Shown here piece by piece: positions 8,765 to 17,812 of a DNA stretch of 64,000 bases; the first letter of the stretch is position 1, and each line of letters starts with the position of its first letter. The DNA lies in the NCBI GenBank assembly GCA_030429345.1, contig JAUIFJ010000004.1, positions 62,001 through 126,000 of the forward strand, in the 5' to 3' direction. The notes below the pieces were generated by a model, which was given only the letters and a program-made list of their open reading frames with translations, made no database searches and was not told where the DNA came from. A program made the position numbers and the translations under genes. The stretch is from a bacterium. GTDB lineage: Bacteria; CAIWAD01.

Positions 8765-9460
8765 ATGAAGGTTGCACTACTGACCGCCGCCGGGAGCGGC
8801 ATGGGCGCCGCCGTTGCGCGGCAGCTGGCGGAGGAAGGCTGGAAGATTGCCGTCTTGTCCTCCAGCGGGAAAGGGGAAGCCCTTGCCCGTGAACTGGGCG
8901 GGATCGGTGTGACAGGGTCCAATCGGGACACCCAGGCCTTGCAGGCTCTCGTCGACAGGGCCCTGGACGCCTGGGGCGGCATCGATGCCCTCGTCAACAG
9001 CGCCGGCCATGGCCCGAAGGGAGAGCTGCTCGGGATCACGGACGAGCAGTGGCACGAGGGGCTGGAGGTCTACCTGCTCAATGTGATCCGCATGTGCCGG
9101 CTTGTGACACCGGCGTTCAAGGAGCGAGGCGGCGGCTCCATCGTCAACATCTCGACCTTCGCCGTCTTCGAGCCCGAACCGGCATTCCCGACCTCCGGCG
9201 TCTTCCGCGCCGGCCTGGCGGCGTATACGAAGCTCTACGCCGATGCCCACGCGAAGGCCAACATCCGCATCAACAACCTGCTGCCCGGCTTCATCGACAG
9301 CCTGCCGGAGAATCCGGCAAGCCGCGAACGCATTCCCATGGGGCGCTACGGCCGCATGGACGAGATCGCGCGGACCGTCTCCTTCCTGCTTTCCGACGGC
9401 GCGGCCTACATCACCGGGCAGAACCTGCGGGTGGACGGTGGACTGACGAGGTCGGTCTAG
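8765..9460 (+). CDS. SDR-family protein lacking the canonical YxxxK
   Basis: 231 residues from the ATG at 8765, which has AGGAAA upstream. The Rossmann motif is TAAGSGMGAAVARQL and the NSAGH block is present. The active-site segment reads VFRAGLAAYTK where ordinary enzymes have YxxxK, so the catalytic Tyr is Phe and the Lys is Leu. An EPEP sequence before the site and LLPGFIDS after it fit the group described as beta-ketoacyl-ACP-reductase-like SDRs without a full catalytic tetrad. It may therefore bind a dinucleotide without standard reductase chemistry. It lies 22 bases before rsgA. Confidence 0.82.
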   Translation: MKVALLTAAGSGMGAAVARQLAEEGWKIAVLSSSGKGEALARELGGIGVTGSNRDTQALQALVDRALDAWGGIDALVNSAGHGPKGELLGITDEQWHEGLEVYLLNVIRMCRLVTPAFKERGGGSIVNISTFAVFEPEPAFPTSGVFRAGLAAYTKLYADAHAKANIRINNLLPGFIDSLPENPASRERIPMGRYGRMDEIARTVSFLLSDGAAYITGQNLRVDGGLTRSV

Positions 9461-9482
9461 AACCCCACCCTGGAGACACAAC

Positions 9483-10550
9483 ATGACCACTGCGACCAAG
9501 GGCCTGGAAGCCCTGGGCTGGCATGACGGATTCGATACCGGAGAGGACGCCGCCGGAACGGCGGGCTACGCCCGGGTGGCGGCCGTGGATCGGGACCGGC
9601 TGCTGCTGCTGCTGGACGCCGAAGGTCCCTTCCGGGCCGCCCTGGCCGGTCGATTCCGCCTGGAGGAAGGGCAGGAGAATGTCCTGCCCTGCGTCGGCGA
9701 CTGGGTGCTGGCGGAGAAGGGTGCCGCCGGATCCGTCGGCGTGATCCAGGCGCTTTGTCCGCGACGGACGGCCCTGCGAAGGCGCGCCGCGGGCATCCAG
9801 GTCGCCTTCCAGATGATCGCGGCCAATGTGGACGCCGTGGTCATCGTGCAGTCCTGCCATTTCGACTTCAACCCCAAGCGCCTGGAACGCTACCTGGTCA
9901 TGGTGCGGGACGGAGGCGCGGAACCCTGGGTGCTGCTGACCAAGACCGACCTGGTGGACGCGGACAGCCTGGCAGTCCTCTGCGACCAGGTTCGCGCGAC
10001 GGGCTACGACGGGGAGATCCTCACACTGAGCAATGTGACACAGGAAGGCCTGGCCGCTTTCCGCGAGCGCCTGGAACACGGGAACACCTATTGTTTCGTC
10101 GGCAGCTCGGGGGTCGGCAAGAGCACCCTGATCAATCTCCTTTGCGGGGAAGAGCAGCAGAAGACCCTTGCCGTCAGCGCAACGGGCGAAGGACGACACA
10201 CCACCGTCCGTCGCGAACTGCTCGTGCTCGGCAACGGCGCATTGGTGATCGACACGCCGGGCATGCGCGAGTTCGGTCTGATGGATGCCGACGAGGGCCT
10301 GGCCGGCAGCTTCCAGGACATCGAGCACCTGGCCCGGACCTGCCGCTTCAGCGACTGCCGCCACGAGAGCGAGCCCGGCTGCGCCGTGCAGGCCGCGCTG
10401 GCCAGCGGCGAGCTGGACCGCCTGCACTTCCGCAACTACCTCAAGCTGCAGGCGGAATCCGCCCACTACAAGATGTCCTACACCGAACAGCGCCAGAAGG
10501 GCCGCGCCTTCAGCAGGAAGATCCGCAGCGGCAAGAAGAAGGGCCGGTAG
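9483..10550 (+). CDS. rsgA: Ribosome small-subunit-dependent GTPase A
   Basis: 355 residues with the order typical of RsgA: an OB-fold domain (about 25-105), a circularly permuted GTPase domain and a C-terminal zinc region. G4 is LLTKTDL, G1 is GSSGVGKST near residue 208 and G3 is DTPGMREFG. The zinc ligands are in CRFSDCRHESEPGC. The basic tail (RKIRSGKKKGR) is common in the family. RsgA releases late maturation factors from the 30S subunit in a GTP-dependent manner. CTGGAGA precedes the ATG. Confidence 0.96.
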   Translation: MTTATKGLEALGWHDGFDTGEDAAGTAGYARVAAVDRDRLLLLLDAEGPFRAALAGRFRLEEGQENVLPCVGDWVLAEKGAAGSVGVIQALCPRRTALRRRAAGIQVAFQMIAANVDAVVIVQSCHFDFNPKRLERYLVMVRDGGAEPWVLLTKTDLVDADSLAVLCDQVRATGYDGEILTLSNVTQEGLAAFRERLEHGNTYCFVGSSGVGKSTLINLLCGEEQQKTLAVSATGEGRHTTVRRELLVLGNGALVIDTPGMREFGLMDADEGLAGSFQDIEHLARTCRFSDCRHESEPGCAVQAALASGELDRLHFRNYLKLQAESAHYKMSYTEQRQKGRAFSRKIRSGKKKGR

Positions 10551-10741
10551 GGGACTGGCGGGGAGGAATCCCGTTGCCACTCTCCATGGACCCAGGGACG
10601 CGAGACGTCTTCAAAGGTTTGTCACGGTACCGCCCCTTCCAGTGCATCGGATTGTCCAGCCCTCAAGACAGCATCTCGCATGTTGCTGGATAGTGCTTGT
10701 TCTTCCCTTTTTAAATGTTACCTCATGCGGTATCATCCGTG

Positions 10742-10937
10742 ATGGTCAAGATCCGTCGCGGCAATTTCATTTTCCTTTCCTGGGTCGGGGATCACCCCCC
10801 CACGGCATGTGCATGTCTACAAAGACGGTGTGCTCGTGGTGAAATGGGATCTGGACAACCAACAGGCCATGAAGGGAGTCGCCAGCCGCCGGGTGCGCGA
10901 GCACATCCGCCAGCTGGAGAAGGAGGGTCTGCTGTGA
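10742..10937 (+). pseudogene. DUF4160-like small protein, frameshifted at a C7 tract
   Basis: Starting at ATG 10742 the frame reads MVKIRRGNFIFLSWVGDHPP and then becomes meaningless. Removing one base from the run of seven C (10795-10801) restores RHVHVYKDGVLVVKWDL and continues to a stop at 10935-10937. The block HPPRHVHVYKDG is characteristic of DUF4160 proteins, which are commonly paired with DUF2442 proteins in toxin-antitoxin-like modules. The restored stop overlaps the GTG start of the next gene as GTGA, the layout of an intact coupled pair. The shift may be a true mutation, a phase-variable homopolymer or a sequencing error. About 65 residues when repaired. Confidence 0.7.
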
Positions 10938-11416
10938 AAGTCCGCCAAATCCAGTGGAACAATCGTCGACGCTCGTTCACCGTGCGTCTTGGGCGTAAGG
11001 ACTACGAGTTCCCCTACAATCGGCTGGAGATCCGTCCGGAACCCGGCAATCCTGTGGTGGAGGGCTGGATCGACGAAGAGCTGGGCCGCGAAGCCTTCAG
11101 CTATCGCCTGAAGGATGGACGGGAAGGCAGCGTGCACGCGGACCATGTCCTGGAGGTGAACCGGGATCCGGGCTATCTGGCCGAGCTGATCCTGTATCGT
11201 CTCTCCGTGGAAGCCGGACGCCGGATCGAACAGGACGGCTGGAGCCGCCGCGACCTGATCCGCCGCCTGGGGACCTCGCCCGCGCAGTACTACCGCCTGC
11301 TGGACCCGACGAACAAGCGGAAATCCCTGAACCAGCTGCTGTCCCTCCTGCAGGTTCTGGGCTGCGATGTGGACGTGGTGGTGAAGGGGCCGCGGCGTGT
11401 GACACAGGACCCTTGA
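10934..11416 (+). CDS. DUF2442-like protein with C-terminal HTH (putative antitoxin)
   Basis: 160 residues from GTG 10934, chosen because a perfect AGGAGGG lies seven bases upstream and because of the 4-base overlap with the preceding gene. The N-terminal half (about 1-85) looks like DUF2442: KVRQIQWNNRRRSFTVRL, then YEFPYNRLEI and HADHVLEVNRDPGY. The C-terminal half has a helix-turn-helix-like segment, RRDLIRRLGTSPAQYYRLLD, followed by NQLLSLLQVLG. It is probably the antitoxin/DNA-binding partner of the frameshifted DUF4160-like gene. The 3' portion is repeated after higBA. Confidence 0.75.
   Translation: MKVRQIQWNNRRRSFTVRLGRKDYEFPYNRLEIRPEPGNPVVEGWIDEELGREAFSYRLKDGREGSVHADHVLEVNRDPGYLAELILYRLSVEAGRRIEQDGWSRRDLIRRLGTSPAQYYRLLDPTNKRKSLNQLLSLLQVLGCDVDVVVKGPRRVTQDP
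11245..11392 (+). repeat. 148-bp direct repeat, left copy (inside DUF2442-HTH gene)
   Basis: This segment encodes the HTH part of the preceding gene. It recurs in the same orientation at 12218-12365 with about 13 differences by eye, most of them synonymous. The two copies bracket the higBA pair. Confidence 0.85.
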
Positions 11417-11590
11417 TGTAGACCCCTGTCCATTCCTGCTGCCGGTTTCGCACTCGGTTGTATTCTGTCCGGATCGTATGACAGTGTGTATCCGGCAACG
11501 CCCCAGGCATCATTATTCCCTGTTCCAGTCGTTTCAGTTTCTGTAGATAGACTCTTGTTGCAAATAGTCACGCGAAACAATACCCTTGCG

Positions 11591-11869
11591 ATGATCCTGT
11601 CCTTCAAATGCTCCGAAACCAGGAAACTGGCGAGCGGAATCCCGGTGCCCAGGTTCTCGCGAATCGCAGGCAGCGCCCGCAGAAAGCTGCGTCAATTGGA
11701 GCTTGCCGAAGGTCTGATGGATCTGCGAATTCCCCCCGGCAATCGGCTTGAAGCTCTAGTCGGCGACAGAAAAGGACAGTACAGCATTCGCATCAATGAC
11801 CGCTATCGGCTTTGTTTCCTCTGGACATCTGCCGGTCCGGCAGATGTTGAGATCGTTGACTATCACTAG
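11591..11869 (+). CDS. higB: HigB-type toxin (RelE/ParE superfamily mRNA interferase)
   Basis: 92 residues from ATG 11591. The start MILSFKCSETRKLASG and the block LRIPPGNRLEALVGDRKGQY, followed by SIRINDRYRLCFLW and VEIVDYH, are diagnostic of HigB plasmid-maintenance killer toxins, which cleave mRNA on the ribosome. The open frame extends upstream to 11486, but that part has no family similarity. There is no strong ribosome binding site. The antitoxin gene follows nine bases later; toxin-first order is normal for higBA. Local GC content is lower than in the housekeeping genes around it. The 174 bases before it (11417-11590) hold nothing recognisable. Confidence 0.88.
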   Translation: MILSFKCSETRKLASGIPVPRFSRIAGSARRKLRQLELAEGLMDLRIPPGNRLEALVGDRKGQYSIRINDRYRLCFLWTSAGPADVEIVDYH

Positions 11870-11878
11870 GGTGTAGAG

Positions 11879-12181
11879 ATGAAGCGACTTCCGCCTGTAA
11901 CACCGGGCGAGCTCCTCAAGGAAGAATTCCTGGTTCCCATGGGCATATCCCAGTATCGCCTGGCCAAGGAGATCCTGGTGCCCATCCAGAGAATCAGCGA
12001 GATCGTGGCGGGCAAGCGTTCAATCACCGCGGATACGGACCTGCGCCTCTGTCGCTTTTTCGGCTTGTCCAAGGGCTATTGGCTGCGGGCCCAGGTTGCC
12101 CATGACACGGAAGTGGCCGAAGCCAGAATGGGGAAGGTCTTGCGAAGCATTCGTCCCTGGAAGTCTGGCGATCAGGAGTAG
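11879..12181 (+). CDS. higA: HigA-type antitoxin (XRE-family HTH)
   Basis: 100 residues. It begins PPVTPGELLKEEFLVPMGISQ, as HigA antitoxins do. The Xre HTH ISQYRLAKEILVPIQRISEIVAGKRSITADTDLRL follows, and then the conserved FFGLSKGYWLRAQ. It should neutralise HigB and repress the operon. It is directly downstream of higB with nine bases between them. Confidence 0.9.
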   Translation: MKRLPPVTPGELLKEEFLVPMGISQYRLAKEILVPIQRISEIVAGKRSITADTDLRLCRFFGLSKGYWLRAQVAHDTEVAEARMGKVLRSIRPWKSGDQE

Positions 12182-12194
12182 TGCGCCCGGGTGC

Positions 12195-12389
12195 ATGAAC
12201 CTGCACTTCTCTTTGAACCGCCGCGATCTGATCCGCCGCCTGGGGACCTCGCCCGCGCAGTACTACCGCCTGCTGGACCCGACGAACAAGCGCAAGTCCC
12301 TCAACCAGCTGCTGGCCTTGCTGCAGGTTCTGGGGTGTGATGTGGAAGTGACAGTGAAGGGGCCGGGCGAGTTCGCTCGAGTCAGGTGA
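12195..12389 (+). pseudogene. Truncated copy of the DUF2442-HTH antitoxin (C-terminal part only)
   Basis: From ATG 12195 the frame gives about 64 residues. Most of these repeat the HTH half of the 10934-11416 product (RRDLIRRLGTSPAQYYRLLD, then NQLLALLQVLGCDVEVTVKG). The DUF2442 half is missing and no good ribosome binding site is seen. It is best read as the 3' remnant of a second antitoxin gene left after recombination around higBA, although a short expressed HTH peptide cannot be excluded. Confidence 0.65.
12218..12365 (+). repeat. 148-bp direct repeat, right copy (after higA)
   Basis: Partner of the segment at 11245-11392, in the same orientation and of the same length. The differences are mainly at third codon positions, which suggests two homologous modules that diverged under selection and not a very recent duplication. 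Confidence 0.85.
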
Positions 12390-12430
12390 ATACACTCAGA
12401 ACGGTCTTTGATTCAATAGAAAGTCCACAC

Positions 12431-13339
12431 ATGAAAATCAGCCGACTGCACCAACTCTCCGCCCGTGAGGCGTGGCAGCATGAAGCACAGGATTTTACAC
12501 CCTGGCTTGTCGAGAACCTGGATCGCATCGGCGAAGTGATCGAGCTGCACCTTGAGCCAGAAGGTCGAGAAATTGCGGTGGGACCCTTCTCGGCGGATAT
12601 TGTCGCACGCGATCAACGAGGGCGCCTGGTTCTGATCGAGAATCAACTCGAGGGAACGGATCACACTCATTTGGGTCAGATCATGACCTATCTGGCCGGT
12701 CTGGAGGCGGAGATCGTGATCTGGATAGCCACGGCCTTCCGTGACGAGCACTTGTCGGCAATCAACTGGCTGAATGAGCACACAGAAGAGAACTTCGCCT
12801 TCTTCGCCCTTCAGGTCGGTGTCGTACAAATAGAAGACAGCACTCCGGCGGCCGTATTCGATGTGCTTGCCCGTCCCAATACATGGGACCGGGAAGTACG
12901 TCGTGCCATTCGCCAACCGACAGGGGAAATGGCCCAGTATGTGAAAGCCCGAAAAGAGTTCTGGGATTTCTATTTGAGCGAGTATCCGGAGGATGCTGAA
13001 CTGGGGGTTCAATCGAATGCGTCCAGCTCGCAGTGGATCAAGACGGATCGGTCCAATGGGTTCCTGGTCGCTCTCTACAAATCAAAGAACGCGGTTGGAG
13101 TGTTTCTTCGAGGTCCGCGAGGCGAAACACCTGCTGAAACCCAGAGGCGTCTCGCACCGAAAGCCAGCGAATTTGCAGCATTGGCAGGATCCTGCCGTAT
13201 GCTTGGCGTTGACACCAATCATCCGCAGGACAGCATGAGCGTGGATACCATGAATCCAGACAACTGGCGTGAGGCAGTTGAATGGCTACATCGGCGCGCT
13301 CATGAGTACCTGACGGCTGTTTCAGAAGTATTCAAGTGA
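12431..13339 (+). CDS. PD-(D/E)XK-like protein with DUF4268-type C-terminus
   Basis: About 302 residues from ATG 12431; a GTG at 12386 overlapping the previous stop is an alternative. The N-terminal part contains WQHEAQDFTPWLVENL, then GPFSADIVARD and LVLIENQLEGTDHTHLGQ. This is the DUF4268-associated pattern with an Asp...Glu-x-Gln arrangement like PD-(D/E)XK nucleases. HLGQIMTYLAGLEAEIVIWIA follows. The family is widespread in accessory DNA and is suspected to act on nucleic acids, but I know of no defined role. GC content is lower than its surroundings and it sits in the toxin-antitoxin island beside tRNA-Leu, consistent with horizontal acquisition. Confidence 0.75.
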   Translation: MKISRLHQLSAREAWQHEAQDFTPWLVENLDRIGEVIELHLEPEGREIAVGPFSADIVARDQRGRLVLIENQLEGTDHTHLGQIMTYLAGLEAEIVIWIATAFRDEHLSAINWLNEHTEENFAFFALQVGVVQIEDSTPAAVFDVLARPNTWDREVRRAIRQPTGEMAQYVKARKEFWDFYLSEYPEDAELGVQSNASSSQWIKTDRSNGFLVALYKSKNAVGVFLRGPRGETPAETQRRLAPKASEFAALAGSCRMLGVDTNHPQDSMSVDTMNPDNWREAVEWLHRRAHEYLTAVSEVFK

Positions 13340-13450
13340 TTCAGGATGAAGGACGATGCCCACGCGTTCTCCCTTCCCGCCGAAGTTGCTTTCCAACGGC
13401 CGGGGGGATATCTTACCCGGCTTGCCACCGCGCAAGCGGAGATGATCCCC

Positions 13451-13532
13451 GCGGGAGTGGCGGAACTGGCAGACGCGCAGGATTTAGGTTCCTGTGCCTT
13501 CGGGCGTGGGGGTTCGAGTCCCCCCTTCCGCA
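13451..13532 (+). tRNA. tRNA-Leu (anticodon UAG)
   Basis: The acceptor arms GCGGGAG and CTTCCGC pair with one G-T. The anticodon stem CAGGA/TCCTG encloses loop TTTAGGT, giving anticodon TAG. A long variable arm (TGCCTTCGGGCGT) marks a class II tRNA, and the T arm GGGGGTTCGAGTCCCCC is perfect. The 3' CCA is not encoded. It lies at the right edge of the accessory island and about 30 bases before tig. Confidence 0.95.
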
Positions 13533-13563
13533 TCCATACCATACGTAAGTGAAGAGGCCGAAC

Positions 13564-14865
13564 GTGGACATCAGCGTCAAGGAGCTGAAAGCCGGCGAAG
13601 TGGAGATGACCGTCACCCTCCCTTCCGAATCCGTGCGTGACGAGGTGGAGAACCGTTTCCGGGAGTACCAGAAGAAGGTGGCCCTCAAGGGCTTCCGTCG
13701 CGGCAAGGTCCCCATGAGCTATATCCGCAAGAACATGGAAGGCCAGGCGCTCAACGAAGCGGTCAACGAACTGATCAATCGCCACTACCCCCTTGCCGTC
13801 GGCGAGAAGGAGCTGGTTCCCATTGACCAGGGCAACATCGAAAAGGTCGACCACGAGCCCGGCGGGCCGCTGACCTTCGTCGCCCGCATCGAGGTCGAGC
13901 CCACGGTCGAGCTGAGCCAGTACACCGGCCTGGAAGTCGAGCGCCTGGTGCGCGAGGTGGACGACAACGACATGGACAAGGCCCTCAAGGACCTGCAGGA
14001 AAAATACGCCAGCTGGGTGCCCGTCGAGGACGGCGCGGCCCAGGGCGATCAGCTGACCTGCGACATCCAGGAAAACGACAGCATGGGCCTGGCGCTGGAC
14101 GAGCGCCTCTACAAGAACATCGACGTGGTGCTGGGCAAAGGGGCCTACGGTCCCGTCTTCGACGAACGCATGGAAGGCGTCAAGGCCGGCGAGACCCGCG
14201 ATCTGACGATCACCAATCCCGAGGACGATCCGGACCCCGAGGTCGCCGGCAAGACCGAATACTATACCGTGACGGTCAATGAGGTCAAGCGCGCCGAACT
14301 GGCCGAGATCAACGACGACTTCGCCAGCGAGATTCCCCCGGGCTTCGACAGCCTGGAGGCGCTCAAGGAACACATGCGCGGCGAGCTGTCCAAGTCCCTG
14401 GATCGCAACATCGAGCAGACCTTGAACGGGCGCATCATCGATCAGCTGATCGAGAAGAATCCCTTCGAGGTCCCGGCCAAGATGATCGACCAGCGTCTGC
14501 AGGAGATCGTCGATCAGGCCCGCCAGGGCACCGACAATCCGATCGACGAAGGCGTCGTGCGCGAAACCTACGCCCAGCAGGTGGAAAACCAGATCCGCTG
14601 GACGCTGATCGCCAAAGCGATTCTGAAGAAGGAAGAGATCAAGATCGGCGACAGCGAGATCGAGGCCGAGATTGCCCGCATCGCCGAGGAGCAGGGACAG
14701 CCCGTCGAAACGATCAAGCTGCAGTTAAGCCGCGGCGATTCCATGCGCCGCATGGCCGAGGGCCTGGTCGAGCGAAACCTCTTCGACTTTCTGCGCTCCA
14801 ACTCCACGATTACCGACAAGCCGGTCGAAAAGACCGACGCGGAGGAGAGCTCATCCGAATCCTAG
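13564..14865 (+). CDS. tig: Trigger factor
   Basis: 433 residues from GTG 13564; a GTG five codons earlier is possible, but GAAGAGG fits 13564 and the product then begins [15 protein letters not shown] like other trigger factors. The ribosome-binding loop is [18 protein letters not shown] near residues 42-58. The PPIase (FKBP-like) domain follows (about 150-240), then the helical chaperone domain with [14 protein letters not shown]. The acidic Ser/Glu-rich tail is normal. It binds at the ribosomal exit tunnel and assists folding of new chains. The order tig-clpP-clpX is the classical arrangement. Confidence 0.96.
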   Translation: MDISVKELKAGEVEMTVTLPSESVRDEVENRFREYQKKVALKGFRRGKVPMSYIRKNMEGQALNEAVNELINRHYPLAVGEKELVPIDQGNIEKVDHEPGGPLTFVARIEVEPTVELSQYTGLEVERLVREVDDNDMDKALKDLQEKYASWVPVEDGAAQGDQLTCDIQENDSMGLALDERLYKNIDVVLGKGAYGPVFDERMEGVKAGETRDLTITNPEDDPDPEVAGKTEYYTVTVNEVKRAELAEINDDFASEIPPGFDSLEALKEHMRGELSKSLDRNIEQTLNGRIIDQLIEKNPFEVPAKMIDQRLQEIVDQARQGTDNPIDEGVVRETYAQQVENQIRWTLIAKAILKKEEIKIGDSEIEAEIARIAEEQGQPVETIKLQLSRGDSMRRMAEGLVERNLFDFLRSNSTITDKPVEKTDAEESSSES

Positions 14866-14887
14866 GATTCCCAACCCAGGAGACCCC

Positions 14888-15493
14888 ATGGGACTGATCC
14901 CGACCGTCATCGAGACCACGGGCCGCGGCGAACGCGCCTTTGACATCTATTCCCGCCTGCTCAAGGAGCGCATCGTCTTCCTGGGCACGGCCATCAACGA
15001 CCACATTGCCAACTTGACCGTGGCCCAGCTGCTTTTCCTTGCGGCGGAGGACCCCGAGAAGGATATTCATCTCTACGTGAACAGCCCGGGCGGCAGCGTG
15101 ACGGCCGGACTGGCCATTTACGACACGATGCAGTACATCAAACCGGCGGTGTCGACGATCTGCGTCGGCATGGCGGCCTCGATGGGTGCCGTGCTGCTGG
15201 CCGCCGGCGCCGAAGGCAAGCGCTTCACGCTGCCCAACAGCCGGATCATGATTCACCAGCCCCACGGCGGAGCCCAGGGGCAGGCCTCGGACATCGAGAT
15301 CCAGGCCCGCGAGATTCTGAAGATGAGGAAGCAGCTGAACGAGATCCTGGCCAAGCATAGCGGCCAGACCCTCGATCGGCTGGAGAACGATACGGATCGT
15401 GACAACTTCATGTCCGCCGAAGAGGCCGCGACCTACGGCCTCGTGGACGAAGTGATCAGCAGCGACGCCGCCTTGGGCAAGGTCAGCGGCTGA
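14888..15493 (+). CDS. clpP: ATP-dependent Clp protease proteolytic subunit
   Basis: 201 residues. The catalytic Ser98 is in GMAASMGA, His123 is in MIHQPHGG, and the Asp is near residues 170-172 in [13 protein letters not shown]. The first ~12 residues ([23 protein letters not shown]) are typical. ClpP forms a double heptamer that degrades proteins unfolded by ClpX, which is encoded next. CCCAGGAGA precedes the ATG. Confidence 0.97.
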   Translation: MGLIPTVIETTGRGERAFDIYSRLLKERIVFLGTAINDHIANLTVAQLLFLAAEDPEKDIHLYVNSPGGSVTAGLAIYDTMQYIKPAVSTICVGMAASMGAVLLAAGAEGKRFTLPNSRIMIHQPHGGAQGQASDIEIQAREILKMRKQLNEILAKHSGQTLDRLENDTDRDNFMSAEEAATYGLVDEVISSDAALGKVSG

Positions 15494-15526
15494 TTTTCCG
15501 TCCCGGAGGACGAACCCAGGAGAGCC

Positions 15527-16840
<1,314 letters not shown>

Positions 16841-16881
16841 GCGGCAGGCCGCCTCCACATCCGCCCAGCACCCTCCACCTT

Positions 16882-16963
16882 TGTCATCCCGTGGCTTGAC
16901 CACGGGATCCTTGACCACGCCGCAGGCCGGAGGGCGAAAAGCATGCGGTCACAGACCGAAGAG
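16882..16963. repeat. Dispersed palindromic repeat, copy 2
   Basis: It begins TGTCATCCCGTGGCTTGACC, identical to the arm of the copy at 3397. It continues with the interior block (GCCGCAGGCCGGAGGG, about 16920-16935), which is the reverse complement of the interior of copy 1. The phrase CAGACCGAAG is shared as well. A complete right arm is missing, so this copy is truncated or rearranged. Confidence 0.75.
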
Positions 16964-16972
16964 TGAAGATAG

Positions 16973-16992
16973 GCCCCCGCCTTCGCGGGGGC
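16973..16992 (-). terminator. Probable terminator of the pirin gene
   Basis: Stem GCCCCCGC/GCGGGGGC with a 4-base loop. Read on the minus strand it is followed by CTATCTTCACTCTT. It lies about 37 bases beyond the pirin stop. The T tail is imperfect. Confidence 0.5.
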
Positions 16993-17028
16993 GACGGAAG
17001 GGGGGCACTCTCTTCTCCCTTGGGGCTC

Positions 17029-17739
17029 CTAGTGCAGCGGCACTTCGATCAGCAGCAGGTCGCTGTCGGCCTCCGCCGTGACTGGTTCCCCCTTTGTCTC
17101 ACGCATGCCGAGGGCGTCTCCGGACTTCAGGGAGCGGCCGTCCACTTTTGCGCAGCCCTGAATCACGAAGAGGTAGAAGCCCTGGTCGCCCTGGACTTCC
17201 GGCAGGGGGATCTCCTGCCCGGCAGATAAGGCAACACGGCGGAAGCGCGTGTTCTGGTGGACCTCCAGGCCCTCGCCGCTGCCCCAGGGGGCGACGAGGG
17301 TCTGCCACTTGCCCTGGCGCTCCTCTGCGGGAAAGGCGGCCTGGTCGTATCGCGGCTCGTGGCCGCGGGCGTCGGGGATGACCCAGATCTGCAGCAGGTG
17401 GCATTCCTCTCTGTCGGAGGCGTTGACCTCCGAGTGCGTGATGCCCGTTCCGGCGCTCATCACCTGGACCTCGCCGGCGCGGATCACGCCCTGGTTGCCC
17501 ATGCTGTCCTTGTGCTCCAGGCCTCCCGAGAGCGGAAGGGTGACGATCTCCATGTTGTCGTGGGGATGCGTGCCGAAGCCGCCTCCCCCGGCGATGCGGT
17601 CCTCGTTGAGCACGCGCAGCTGGCCGAAATGCAGGCGGCTGCGGTCGAACCAGTTGGCGAAACTGAAGCTGTAGGTGGCGTTCAGCCAATCCATCTGCAT
17701 TCTGCCGCGGGTCTCGTCCGGAAAGTAAGTCGATTGCAC
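17029..17739 (-). CDS. Pirin family protein
   Basis: 236 residues from GTG 17739, chosen because AAGGAGA lies just upstream; the frame extends further but without similarity. The bicupin begins SFSFANWFDRSRLHFGQLRVLNEDRIAGGGGFGTHPH. The metal-binding residues of the N-terminal cupin are His in GTHPHDNMEI and His/Glu in GTGITHSEVNAS. HLLQIWVIPD precedes the C-terminal cupin. Bacterial pirins bind iron and some, such as E. coli YhhW, have quercetinase activity; the physiological role here is unknown. It is transcribed towards clpX and separated from it by the palindromic repeat. Confidence 0.93.
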   Translation of the reverse strand: MQSTYFPDETRGRMQMDWLNATYSFSFANWFDRSRLHFGQLRVLNEDRIAGGGGFGTHPHDNMEIVTLPLSGGLEHKDSMGNQGVIRAGEVQVMSAGTGITHSEVNASDREECHLLQIWVIPDARGHEPRYDQAAFPAEERQGKWQTLVAPWGSGEGLEVHQNTRFRRVALSAGQEIPLPEVQGDQGFYLFVIQGCAKVDGRSLKSGDALGMRETKGEPVTAEADSDLLLIEVPLH

Positions 17740-17812
17740 AGGGTCTCCTTTCCCCTTCTGCTGTGGCTGGAGGCAAACTCCCGCGACGGGAAAGGGTTCC
17801 CCGGTCATAAGC

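Noticed and set aside
10715-10933. N-terminal extension of the DUF2442-HTH protein
   Set aside because: The extension is the out-of-frame reading of the DUF4160-like gene; the GTG at 10934 has a perfect ribosome binding site.
13336-13552. Open frames running through tRNA-Leu
   Set aside because: They overlap a complete tRNA and have no gene-like features.
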